Shown here in pieces: positions 1-12,300 of a stretch of 64,000 nucleotides of DNA. Positions within the stretch are counted from its first letter, which is position 1. Each line of letters starts with the position of its first letter. The stretch spans positions 9,789,896 to 9,853,895 of the forward strand of contig NC_135001.1 of NCBI RefSeq assembly GCF_051020985.1, read 5' to 3'. The notes under the pieces are model-generated. The model ran no database searches. It was not told the DNA's origin and saw only the letters and a program-made list of their open reading frames with translations. This DNA comes from Nomia melanderi (Eukaryota; Arthropoda; Insecta; Hymenoptera; Halictidae). The position numbers and the translations under genes were made by a program.

Positions 1-2101
1 TGGAAAACTTGGATTCCGGCGGGCAGAATTGCCGGGGAGGCAAGAGGGAGCCGTCTGACTTAGCACAGATGGGACTCCAGGTCCAGGTCTAGGTCTCATC
101 GGAACGAAAGCAATATCCGTCCGACCAATGGGAAAGTCGGGATACCTTTGGTTGAAAATGAGTCTAGACTATAGGATCCAGGTTTCCAAAGTGTAAAACT
201 TGGATTCCGGCGGGCAGAATTGCCGGGGAGGCAAGAGGGGGCCGTCTGACTTAGCACAGATGGGACTCCAGGTCCAGGTCTAGGTCTCATCGGAACGAAA
301 GCAATATCCGTCCGACCAATGGGAAAGTCGGGATACCTTTGGTTGAAAATGAGTCTAAACTATAGAATCCAGGTTTCCAAAGTGGAAAACTTGGATTCCG
401 GCGGGCAGAATTGCCGGGGAGGCAAGAGGGAGCCGTCTGACTTAGCACAGATGGGACTCCAGGTCCAGGTCTAGGTCTCATCGGAACGAAAGCAATATCC
501 GTCCGACCAATGGGAAAGTCGGGATACCTTTGGTTGAAAATGAGTCTAGACTATAGGATCCAGGTTTCCAAAGTGGAAAACTTGGATTCCGGCGGGCAGA
601 ATTGCCGGGGAGGCAAGAGGGAGCCGTCTGACTTAGCACTGATGGGACTCCAGGTCCAGGTCTAGGTCTCATCGGAACGAAAGCAATATCCGTCCGACCA
701 ATGGGAAAGTCGGGATACCTTTGGTTGAAAATGAGTCTAGACTATAGGATCCAGGTTTCCAAAGTGGAAAACTTGGATTCCGGCGGGCAGAATTGCCGGG
801 GAGGCAAGAGGGAGCCGTCTGACTTAGCACTGATGGGACTCCAGGTCCAGGTCTAGGTCTCATCGGAACGAAAGCAATATCCGTCCGACCAATGGGAAAG
901 TCGGTATACCTTTGGTTGAAAATGAGTCTAGACTATAGGATCCAGGTTTCCAAAGTGGAAAACTTGGATTCCGGCGGGCAGAATTGCCGGGGAGGCAAGA
1001 GGGAGCCGCCTGACTTAGCACTGATGGGACTCCAGGTCCAGGTCTAGGTCTCATCGGAACGAAAGCAATATCCGTCCGACCAATGGGAAAGTCGGGATAC
1101 CTTTGGTTGAAAATGAGTCTAAACTATAGAATCCAGGTTTCCAAAGTGGAAAACTTGGATTCCGGCGGGCAGAATTGCCGGGGAGGCAAGAGGGAGCCGT
1201 CTGACTTAGCACAGATGGGACTCCAGGTCCAGGTCTAGGTCTCATCGGAACGAAAGCAATATCCGTCCGACCAATGGGAAAGTCGGGATACCTTTGGTTG
1301 AAAATGAGTCTAGACTATAGGATCCAGGTTTCCAAAGTGGAAAACTTGGATTCCGGCGGGCAGAATTGCCGGGGAGGCAAGAGGGAGCCGTCTGACTTAG
1401 CACAGATGGGACTCCAGGTCCAGGTCTAGGTCTCATCGGAACGAAAGCAATATCCGTCCGACCAATGGGAAAGTCGGGATACCTTTGGTTGAAAATGAGT
1501 CTAGACTATAGGATCCAGGTTTCCAAAGTGGTAAACTTGGATTCCGGCGGGCAGAATTGCCGGGGAGGCAAGAGGGAGCCGTCTGACTTAGCACAGATGG
1601 GACTCCAGGTCCAGGTCTAGGTCTCATCGGAACGAAAGCAATATCCGTCCGACCAATGGGAAAGTCGGGATACCTTTGGTTGAAAATGAGTCTAGACTAT
1701 AGGATCCAGGTTTCCAAAGTGGAAAACTTGGATTCCGGCGGGCAGAATTGCCGGGGAGGCAAGAGGGAGCCGTCTGACTTAGCACAGATGGGTCTCCAGG
1801 TCCAGGTCTGGGTCTCATCGGAACGAAAGCAATATCCGTCCGACCAATGGGAAAGTCGGGATACCTTTGGTTGAAAATGAGTCTAGACTATAGAATCCAG
1901 GTTTCCAAAGTGGAAAACTTGGATTCCGGCGGGCAGAATTGCCGGGGAGGCAAGAGGGAGCCGCCTGACTTAGCACTGATGGGACTCCAGGTCCAGGTCT
2001 AGGTCTCATCGGAACGAAAGCAATATCCGTCCGACCAATGGGAAAGTCGGGATTCCTTTGGTCGAAAATGAGTCTAGACTATAGAATCCAGGTTTCAAAA
2101 G
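1..2101. repeat. 191-bp satellite DNA array, 11 head-to-tail monomers
   Basis: Eleven consecutive copies of a 191-bp monomer start at 1, 192, 383, 574, 765, 956, 1147, 1338, 1529, 1720 and 1911, with no insertion or deletion between copies. Copies differ by only a few substitutions each. Examples are CACAGAT/CACTGAT near monomer position 65, CCGTCT/CCGCCT near 52, and TATAGGATCC/TATAGAATCC near 170. Inside the monomer the 6-bp unit CCAGGT recurs (CCAGGTCCAGGTCTAGGTCT). The array is cut by the left edge of the window, so its full length is unknown. A twelfth copy stops after four bases at 2105, where unique sequence begins. Tight homogeneity and fixed length are typical of satellite DNA near centromeres or in other heterochromatin; the chromosomal position is inference. 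Confidence 0.97.
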
Positions 2102-2105
2102 TGGA
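1911..2105. repeat. Diverged edge monomer and satellite-to-unique junction
   Basis: The last full monomer carries more private changes than the inner ones: GGATTCC for GGATACC, GGTCGAAA for GGTTGAAA, and TTTCAAAAG for TTTCCAAAG. After four bases of a further copy the sequence becomes AT-rich and unique. Higher divergence at an array edge is expected when unequal exchange homogenises the interior more than the ends. Confidence 0.85.
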
Positions 2106-5100
2106 GAAGGTCTAAATGAATCGTTACCATTTTTTCGGATTAAAAAATTACAGCTAGAACTAAAAAATGCTATGTATGCGATAAAGGGGAATCTAAATCA
2201 ATAAATTTATTGTTTACACATCGCAACTAATCGCAGATTAAATAATCGGTTGGCAGGAGAAAAATGCTGCGTCGCGTGAACTGGCAAAAAACACATCCGA
2301 CGCTATTGTGCACGGTTTAGCCGGAACCGTCCAACTTTCCTTACGATAAGCATATTTTATTGCGTCCGCGAGACCTGTAGTTATATTTCGCCGGCGTGAA
2401 GTTGCACGGAGAGACGCGCGGAAGCTGCATATAGAGACGTGTGACAGACAAAGGGCTGCGGGGAAGGGTGAGAGTCTCCTCTTTCCACATTTTCTGGGAA
2501 TACGCTAGGCATGGGTACGCGGTCGTAATATTAGATAAAAGCTCGCAAAATTGCATTTTCGGCCGGCCTTGTTCCGGGCTACCTGCCGCGGTAAATCGGA
2601 TTTTCGGATTTGCTAGATGCATGCACTCAAAGAGTTCAGTTAAATCATACTCAGACTCGAAAAAGCCGGTCGGTCTACCGGCCGCCTGTTACTGAATATT
2701 TAATGTGGATATTCCACCGTGTACGTGTCTGCCTCTGCCACTGCCATTGCTAAATATACGACTTAATAAATGACGGGGGAAATTTGCGTGACGAAAATTC
2801 TGACTAGGAACGGTAGCGACTCGGTGCATTGTGTATTGTGCGTGAACGGTTGACATTGTTTGGAGACAGTGGTGCTTTGGGACCTTGTTGCGTGCAGCGT
2901 AGAAACGAAAATCGAGTCTCCCGACAATTTAGTGAAATTTCGTTACCGGATTTCGCGTGTAAGAATATTATTAAAAGCGGATGAAGGTCGCTCGCGCGTT
3001 ACACGTATCAGCCCGAGTTAACACGCGTTAAACTTCAAAAAGAATGTTACGTTCGAAAATATTTAGCTGCCGGAAAATTCCCGGGAAAAGTTATTTTTCA
3101 GTACTTTTTCTAATTTACATCGAACCGCTCTCTACGTTCGCCGGAGTGTAAAAATGTACAGTTGCACCGATTAATCCAACTAGTTTCACCGAGGCACGCT
3201 GCTGCTTTGCCGCGATGTAATTTTTCATCCCTGCAAATTCCGTCGAGAAACTTTCCCTCGAACGCATAAAATTTTGATCCGTTCCTACCGCTGCCAGCGG
3301 TTCGTATTAATATTTCGGGAACGTGTAATTTGCCATCTGAAGGCCGGCCTGAACATTTTTTGCTCCGAAAAGGTTTCGGTTTTGTCCATTAGCTCCGTTT
3401 CTTGCCGCGGAGCCATGTGATACAGCTGTTGACATTCTGCCGAGTTCGAATTTAAAATTTTTTTCTCTCTCCATTTCCTCCCACCTCCCTTATGAAACGT
3501 AAATTTGAATATATATATATCGGATCGCGTGTATACTCGCGTGCTCTTTCAGGGAGCGAACAACCCGTCATGTGGAAGCACGTTTCGGCTCCCAATCAGT
3601 TCTCCTATCGGCGAAAAGGAGCAGCAGGATTGCTGTCTGTATTGACCTGGTATCTGATAATTCGCAATTTCCTTTTATTTTCCGTGCCACCGTTACCCAG
3701 TTCCATACGAACGGAAACGTAAATATCTTCGCACCTGCTAGCGAGTTCTGTCAGAAACGTGTAAATAACGGGAGTCTGTGTATCGAAAACTAGAACGATC
3801 TTCACAGAGAAAAACCAAAGCAAGATTATTCACCGAATTCGGTAAACACACCGGCATTCTATAGTCTGTTAAATAATTAGTTATAAACTAAAAGTAAACA
3901 AGTTAGAAGAAATATTTTTTTTATTGGGGCCAGAAACAGAAGGATAAGTAAACATTGAGAAACTGATTTAATCGAACAATACAAGTATCGAGGTAAAGTT
4001 AAATGCACGGAAAGAAATGCAAGAATTGTTCATGAAATTTTGAAACCGGTCATCTAGCCGTTCGCGGTATATATAGTCTTAAAATCAGTCCATAATATCC
4101 TACTGCTCTCCTTCGAGACTTCTCTTCCCACCGGATAGAAGAAAATACCCCGAATTCTTTGCGTTTACTTTATCAACGTCTTCACTTTACTTCGCACGAC
4201 ACTTCAATTTTCCTGCTGTTACATAAAGTCGATTAACATCTTGTCAAGCGCAGCGGCGGGAAGTAATTTGAATCGAAGTCTCCGAAGACACACCGTTTGA
4301 AGAAGGGAATCGCGTTGCGAGCCGTGAGAAGTAAAAGGCAGCGCGGCGTGTTTCGTCGAGTGAAGCAATTAACTCGTCGCGCGGCTGTTTATCAAAACCG
4401 CGTTTCGCGATGCGTCCCGGTTGAAGGCAGAAAATTATTTCCCGGGAAATAATTCGTAAGGAGCGGTGGAACAGTGCGTTACGGGGTGGTCGCGTGTAAG
4501 CCGAGGCTTACAGCCGCCCGCGTCACGCCGCGCCGCGCTGGGGCTCGTTTATTCCCGGCGCTTTCAATCGCGAAAAGCGAGGCGCAAAAGTGTGCAGCGC
4601 TGTGCAACCGCTGGGTGATCAGCGAAACGAGATGAAGGCGGTCGATTCATAATGCAGCTGGCTTCTATGAAAATGGTATGCACGTATTTCCGAGCTTTAC
4701 AGGGTACGAAAGTGCTTCTGTGTCCATTCCATTGCGAGACTGAAAAGCAGATAGGAAGCTGCACTCTCGAGTTCATTTCCGTTCCACTCGTGGCCCCGTA
4801 CTGTCGCATCAAAAAACATCATAAAGTCGGGGCACACTCGTCCCGCCCGCCCACACTCCTGCATCGGCCGACCTCTCCACCGACCACCCTCCGGCCGTCT
4901 ATCCAGCGAATCTCCAACCCTCTCTTTACCTACTCCCGTAACCGCGGCCGCGATCCTTTAACGCTCGCGTCTGCCGCTGCTGATGAGAAAGCTCAACTAC
5001 ACTGCGAACAGAGCCACTTTATTTTACGCATTCGCGTTTAATTAGTTGCGAAAATTGTCCTTACGACAAAACTTTCCGCGACGCGGAAGCTTTTTCAGGT

Positions 5101-8100
5101 TTAGCTCCTTTGACTGTTTCCGGTCAAATTCGATCAAAGTTACCTGTGCGTTCACTGGGTTAGTCGTTTAATAGTCGCATTCGCATTATGTGGTGACACT
5201 TTGTCTAACGAAGTGTCAATCGGATTTTTAGTACCTTGTAATTCTGTATTTACAAGTTGATGTAAGTGAGGGCTATAGTAATTGCACTTTAAAAAGGAAA
5301 CTGGATAAAGTAGTTTTTAGAAGTGGTGCGTTTTCAGATAATTTTTTGTAGCGCCAGAAGAATATTTAAAAGAAAATGTGTTTTCTAGGTCGATCTTGGA
5401 AACAAGTGTGCGACAACGTGTTAAAGACAAGATAATAATATTTGATATATAATATTTCGACTTACTGATTCAGGATTGAAATTGCATATGACTCTTGAAA
5501 GTTTGATTATGAAATCCGTAGGATTATTAATCTTCAATGAACTGTTCAATAACTGTCGATAGATGGTGTGTTAAGAATGTAAGAGTATTTCCAAAACAAA
5601 CTACGTTGGAATATGTCGATCGAATGTCTGTTGACGTTGGATTTGTAGCGGAGTATCGCAAGCAAAATCAGAAACGCCTGGTGTCAGGAACACGCGCGAT
5701 ATTCGAAAACACGGGACTGGTTTGAGATTTCGATATTTCGCCTCTCCCTCGTGCCGCGTATTTCAGAATTCTCGGATTTTCCGTTCGGGCTCGGCGGACA
5801 ATCAAAATTTTTAAAGCGAGAGCGAATTCAGGAATATGCGGCTAAAAATAGAAGAGCTCCAGGCACCTGGCAATTTTCTGCGGTCACGTCTACGTGTTCA
5901 ACGCTGGTTGACGTGAATTAAGCACGATATTGGCGCGAACCGCACTAAATAATATTTCAAGTCGTTTTTATGCGAAAGATCCGTCTTTTCGCTAAAATAA
6001 ATACTCGTTAAACCCATATTGTATTGCTTACCTCTGTATGCGTTTCGTTTCATAAAGTTCAATAATCTACAGCGATATCCAGTCAGATCGTATTTTTCAC
6101 GAATCCATCCAACGCGATAAAAGTCGAATTAATCGCGAAAACTAGAAGGAACTATCGATCTGATTCAAAACTAGCATGTGCATTTTCTGTTTTATTTAAT
6201 AAATAATCTGAATAACGAATAATCTTTTTTCAAATCCTATTTTATTCTTAATTAAAGAAACTTATGAAACCCTTTAAAAGGTAAATACAAAAATCTTCAA
6301 TCGATTTATAAAAAATGCAATATTATTCTACTTCCCACTATTTGCCTGCTTCACCCACTTCCATCGTCAAAATGTCCAAGCGTTTTAATCGTAAACGTTG
6401 AATCACGGTGTATCAGATCTCTAAAGAAATAGAGTAGAACAGCAGAAGAGTGGATTCCAGGTGACCGGAGCGAAGGAAGTTCCTCAAGTTCCAGAGTTCC
6501 TAATGTACATTGCTGCTCTAGATACTCGCAACTTAAATCCGCTTCTCGCGTCGTGCGGGAGAAAGATAGAGGCGGAAAGATCATTAAAACGATGGAAACG
6601 GAATGTTGCATCTAATTATTCCCGCTTATCGCAGCCGTAATGGAGTGAAACTTTCGTCTACGGAAAAAATATCGTGTCCAAGGGTTGCGCGGTTTCCATC
6701 CGTTCGCCTGCAACGCTTTGGATTACGTCATGATCCGAGGAATACGATACCGTTGCGAGAAATTCCGCGTGATTCCATCGCGGCGTGCAGTATATTCGCG
6801 CTCAATGGTTAATGGCGAGAATTTCGGCTCCGCCCGTGTTTCCCTTTCATTAAACTTCCTTGAAATCTTTCCATCGGCGCGGAGAACATCTATGCACGAC
6901 CCATTTCAAAGAATCCCGAGGCAGGAGGATACAACGGGATTCCGAATTCGATTTTCCTGCGAGCCACCATTTAATTCGTCGGCGAAACGATGCCTTTTTT
7001 CCATTCCGGGATTTTCGTTCATCCACGGTGAGGGGCGATATCGACTCCATGCCCAATCTAATTTCGCTGCGATAAACGGGCGAAGTTTTGAAATCTCCTG
7101 TACGCATTCGGGAACCGATGGTGTGTACAGTATGTTTTCGGTCGCGACTGAAGCAGCCCGAAGTGGGTGGATCCAGAAGTTACTGGCTGACGGCTGCTCC
7201 ACTTTGCCCTACTTAAATGGGACAGCACTCTGTTTAATTTTGGGGTAGTGGATTTTTCGAAGATGTTATTTAAGGTTCTCCCAGCTTTCTTCCCGCGAAA
7301 TTGGGACGCGGTGTAGTTCGAATTGCTGGGACCACCACTGTTTTTCTCTTCGCCGCTCTAGCCGCATTGTCCCTAATTTATAACTTCAGTTCAGTGAGTC
7401 TTGAACAATACGGCTATGTTTTACGAAAGCGGGTCACGCTCCTCAATATTTAGCCCGGAAAACATTCATCGGATTAAATTGACCTTCTCGCGTGGTGTTC
7501 TTGGAAGTATGAAAGCTATTGTAAAAATATGTTGTTTGTGGTGCAAAGTCAGACTAGCGTAGCCATCGCGTGTTTACGGATTGCCGACGCAGTTGGTGTC
7601 TGTGGTCACGATTGAATGAAATTAATGATCTGAAACGGAGAACATTAAGTCACAAACTTTTTGGTTTGTGCTATGATTTAGATACTTGATATGATTGTTC
7701 ATCATATCTAATTCAAACAGTCGATTAATAGGCTACTGGTAGATAAAATAGTATCCCTATGAATACGAATATCGCCATAATGGTGATATCAAACTTTCAT
7801 ATCTAGAATAGATAAATTGCACAGCTTCGTTCTTCACTAATACTCAAGAGTTCGATACGTATGTAATTTACCTTCCTCTCGTGAAGGCTTCCAATATTTT
7901 CAAAAACCTTCGTCTGCGTGGGGTGAAGTATTGCGTCTTTCGTTGCGACGAAGTGCAATCACGCGTCGCCGCGAGGACGCGCGATAAAATTATTACACAG
8001 TAGTTGACGGATTTGCTGAGGGGTTACGGGGGGAGGGGAGTGGCGCGCCTCCGCCGCAGAACGGAAGCCCTTCCCAGCTTCCATATAACCCCAATCACGA

Positions 8101-9215
8101 TCCTTTGATGCGCATATCTGCGCGCCTATTCAGGAGCACGCGGATCACGGCGCGAACACGAACGAATTTCAAATCCAATAGAATGACCCCGATTTCATTA
8201 AAATCTCTGATCGCGGGACATTGACACCTTGTGACCCGTTTTCATTTCGTTTCGTTTCGTTTCGTTTCGGGCCGCGCATCAAGATATTAACCCGACCTTT
8301 CAACCCCCAGTCCCTCTCAGCCCCAGCCAGCTCCCGTTCGCTGGCCATAACTCTGACGCGCGGCTTTTCTTTAAATGAAAGAAACGAGAAACGTGGAAAG
8401 GGCAACGCTTTTGCCCGCGAAACTTTAAATTAAAGAGCCGGCCGCGTAAAAAGGTAGCACGCGGAATGTTATTAAACTTGAGCCACGACGGCGCGAAAAC
8501 TTTTCGAGCACCGCGAAGCCCGCCTCGAAATACATATATTTCACGAATCACAATGGCCCGACCGCGTGTTGCGGCAAAGCGTTTACGCGGCCGCTACGGG
8601 GATAGAAGTATCTGAAAGCAAAATTGCGAATAACCGCTTTTATTGTGGCCGGTAATTCATTCGATTATTTCCGAAAGAGGGATACACACGCAGATTTTAT
8701 TTTTGCCGACGTTTCATTTCCCGTGAACAAAATTTACTAATGCTATTTGAATGGCAAATAATTTGCCCTGTTCTCTTCGCGATAATCCGTTTCGTTGCTT
8801 CCCCCTTTAACGAGCTGTTCGCGGATTCGTATTTTCATAAAGTTCCCTTTTCGTTTTTATCGCGAAATGCACAGGCCTCTTCCCGTTAGAACAAATGAAG
8901 AACTCCCTCCGGGAATTCCATCGAACATTTCAATTCGTCAGCACACTCTGACCAGCGTGAGCAACGCTGTCACGCCTCGAACGGTTATATATTTTTCCCG
9001 TACTTCTAGCATTTATTTCAAATTGAATAGTGATCGCAGCGGGCGTCTGTTTAAAGCATATCCACTTTTACTCCTGAAAACGCGATCGATACGGAATTGA
9101 ACGCGACAGAACGGTATGGTTGAATTAGACCCCGAAAAACTAGTACACTTTTATTATTGGAGATTTTTGACGTTCCTACAGCGCGCTCGTCGAAAAGCTT
9201 CGAATCCGACGCGTC
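2106..9215. other. Non-coding stretch right of the satellite
   Basis: No recognisable gene. The sequence is mostly AT-leaning with CpG-rich patches near 4490-4560 and 8040-8160. The longest frame of the window lies at 6685-7248 (plus strand, 187 codons), but overlapping frames are open on the other strand (6906-7202, 6850-7107), its residues match no family I know, and one frame of this length is expected by chance. Only a TTTCG microsatellite (8244) stands out as a repeat. Confidence 0.6.
8244..8269. repeat. (TTTCG)n pentanucleotide microsatellite
   Basis: About five uninterrupted TTTCG units in an otherwise unique region just downstream of a CpG-rich stretch. Confidence 0.85.
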
Positions 9216-9324
9216 GCACAGTGGAATATTTGTCCGATCTGGGCGGCTAAAAGTCGATTTTAAAAATTTTACCTAAACCGAATGAATTTTGCTGTTTGAG
9301 ATAGCTGAATATACGAGGAACAAT
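9216..9324. repeat. Dispersed repeat, copy 1 (partner at 50187)
   Basis: This segment starts GCACAGTGG and shares a series of blocks in the same order with 50187-50289: CCGATC, GGC GGCT or CCGGCT, TTACCTAAA, CGAA, TTTTGCT, GAGATA, GAATAT and CGAGGAACAAT. It is about three quarters identical over its second half and weaker in the first. There is no coding capacity. The CAGTGG start resembles the ends of some hAT elements, but no matching inverted end or target duplication is visible, so the class is unknown. Confidence 0.65.
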
Positions 9325-12300
9325 ATCCTACAAATATTTTTATCCTTAGAGCACTTGGAAAGTGCTGATCTATTCTGAAAGATGGGCATTTTTCGACTAC
9401 GCGCTTTACTCTTAAAGTTTCTCGCAACACTTTTCATATGATTCGGAAAAGTTACACGAATTTTACTTTAGTATCAAAGTTTTCAGGTAAGCATACACTC
9501 TATTTTTAATAGTTCAATATCTTTTAATAAATTCATTGTTAGACGTCATATAATTGTACATTATTGTATATTATTATATTACATTGGCATACTTTTTTGT
9601 AAAAATTCGATATAAGCCTGTCTTTAATTTCGGCCGCTCGGATCGGGTGAAAACCTGGATGGACGTCGGTTGGATCGAGGATCGGTTTTTATTGTCGGCT
9701 GGGACGATATTTTCTTTCGGCGATTGATGGTTCTCGCGTTAAGAGTAATACGACGCGGAGTGCGCCCGAGACAAAAGGAATTCGATATCGGCATCGTTAA
9801 TGGAGACTTTTGCATCCCGGCCACGAATCAAATTCAATGGCTATCGACGGGTGGGAGCAGCGGACTGCCAGCATTCCCGTTTACACAAAATTTAGTAATA
9901 AGTTTGTAACACGGCGAGTAATCGCGATACCTGGGCCGCGTGAGCCATAAAATGTAAATGCGGATGCAAATTCCGCGCGATATGGTAATCCGCTGCAAAC
10001 ATTTAAAAATACCTGGGGTACTTATTAAAAGACCGATACTATTTCGGTCGCTGAACGCGCATTTCCCTCGGAATTGCATGGAAACGATACGTTTCACAGC
10101 TCCCGTTTGTACAGACCAAGAAATCGTGATGTCGCGAATGAAACGAACACGGCTGTGTATATTCGAGGAAAACACGTGGATTGTTTTCGGAGATAGAGTG
10201 CGAGTATAAATCAATTTGACCGTGTCACGAAAATATAAAGCACAAATTATTGAATGTAGAATCAAAATAGTTTAGTGAGAGCATTAAAAAAATTAGCGCT
10301 GGAAGAGGAAGTAATAATCAAAATAGTTTCTTTTCGAGTCATACTAACTTATAGAGCATTTAACAATTCATCATGAATCCTAACGACCTTTGAGTTTAGA
10401 TCTAGAAGCCCCGTAATTTTTAACGAGAAAGTAGCTGCAGAGTACAACAATTTGAAAGTCAATAATCGGTTCAAATAATTTCGTCCTCGATCAATCAAAT
10501 TGGGCGAAGCGACAGCAAACATGGTGAGTCCACACGCCAGCAGGCATAAGCCCCGCTAACTCGATATCCATCGCGCCGGAGCATCATTAAAGTTACCACT
10601 ATTTCATCAACGTTGCACAACAACGAACTTTTCCACCAGTCCGTATTCAATTAACTAAAACGCGCTTTCCCTGCGATGGGATTAGATCTCGGCGAAGCGT
10701 TCCGCGGGATCCATCAAAGCGCAGTTATCCGACAGGATTCGTGCCGGATGCGATCCCGACACGGTAGGACGATGTGAAACAACGTCGACAAGCGGAAGGC
10801 GATCGCGTATGAAACCACGGATCAGTTGCTAGCCATTCCGAATCAATTCAACGGACCGAGTGTAGATACAACACTGGGAAGAAGGAGAGAATGTGGATGT
10901 AATTGGTCAAAGTAAAAACTGAGACGTGCCTTCTCAAACCAGTTTTCAGAACTAAAGTACTATATCAGTTCGATCACACGATAACTAATCAATAGTGTAG
11001 AAATTTTGGTTAGAGTGGAAGTTTAGTATAAATGAGAGTGGACGTCATAAATTGCAGAATGAGATAGATGCCTGGAAAGTGTCGAGTGCAAGCAGAAGGT
11101 ATTTGGAACAGAACGCATGATTTTAAATTGCATTGGCTTGCAGTGCCAAAGGCTTGCACGGGACTTTGTCCCGTCTATGAGAGAAAGCGAAGTCTAGAAT
11201 AATGATTGACTGAAATTAGAGGAACAGGACAATCATTACGAGTCAATCAGTATGTCAGCGTCGTTAGAGTGTAACGAAGGATTTATTCAGCGAGTCTTAT
11301 TATTATAGTTTCTTATTCCTTTGTAGATAAACTGTTATTTTGCGTCTGTGCCACGTTGGATGTCAATTTTCTGTCAATGACGCACACGATTATGTGATCG
11401 CGAACGGACGAGATTTCCATCGGAAGTCATCGTTAGTTCCTCGAAACCGACGAGGGACACATGTAACTCAGCTAGATGCCGCTACGATGGAAAGGGTTAA
11501 TTTAACCACCCCCAGGTCGCAGGCTGATGTGGGAAGTCGGGGGTTGAGCACCGGTGTCACGGATGTATGCTAATGGAGACCTCGAGAGATGTCTAACATC
11601 CACCATCCTGAATTGCCTATGTGCGACTAACCGCGTTTCCGCGCGCGGATGCGATTCCACGGTGATGCCGGGTACACGATCAGACCTTGTAAATCCTTGA
11701 CTGGCTGCCTACTTTGGTCTTTGAGGAGGTTTCCACATTGGCACAGCCTCAGACGCTATTTTCATAAATAATTAACTCTGTTTGCTTTCTGACTTATTTC
11801 TCAAGCACAAGTACTGACTTTAATAGGTCCTTTTACAGATGGTTTAACTCGTTTACCTTTTCATTCGATTTACCTACAGTCGAACAACTGAATATTCAAT
11901 TGTGCCTGTAGAATATTAAATAGATGTCTAATTAGAAGAGATTGCAATGTAAATCAGACAGTAACTCGCTTGAAATTTTCCCATTTCTGTGGGTTGAAAC
12001 CGATATCAACCACATGAAGACTCGAGTATTCATTCGACACTTTCAGCGGCGGTCTACATCCCTTGGTTGCGTTCTTAAAACAATTCCGCGCCTAGTCGCT
12101 GGCAGCGATAAAGAACAACGATCCGATGCCAGCTTCGAGAAGGAAGTAATAATCCGAGTATATCTTTCCCAGAACCTCGCGTCCCGTCCAAAAAGAAAGG
12201 CAACTAAAAAGAGGAAACCGGGAAAAAAGGGAAGCGAACACGGAAGTGTCGTTCGGGTGCTTCGAGCAGGGTTTAATTCGTCGCTGGCCGTTCCCTTGCC

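Noticed and set aside
1..2101. CRISPR-like or rDNA spacer array
   Set aside because: The whole 191-bp unit repeats without unique spacers, and no rRNA sequence is adjacent, so it is a satellite.
6685..7248. Longest frame in the window (187 codons, plus) as a gene
   Set aside because: Frames on the opposite strand are open through much of it, residues match no family I know, and about one frame this long is expected by chance in 64 kb.
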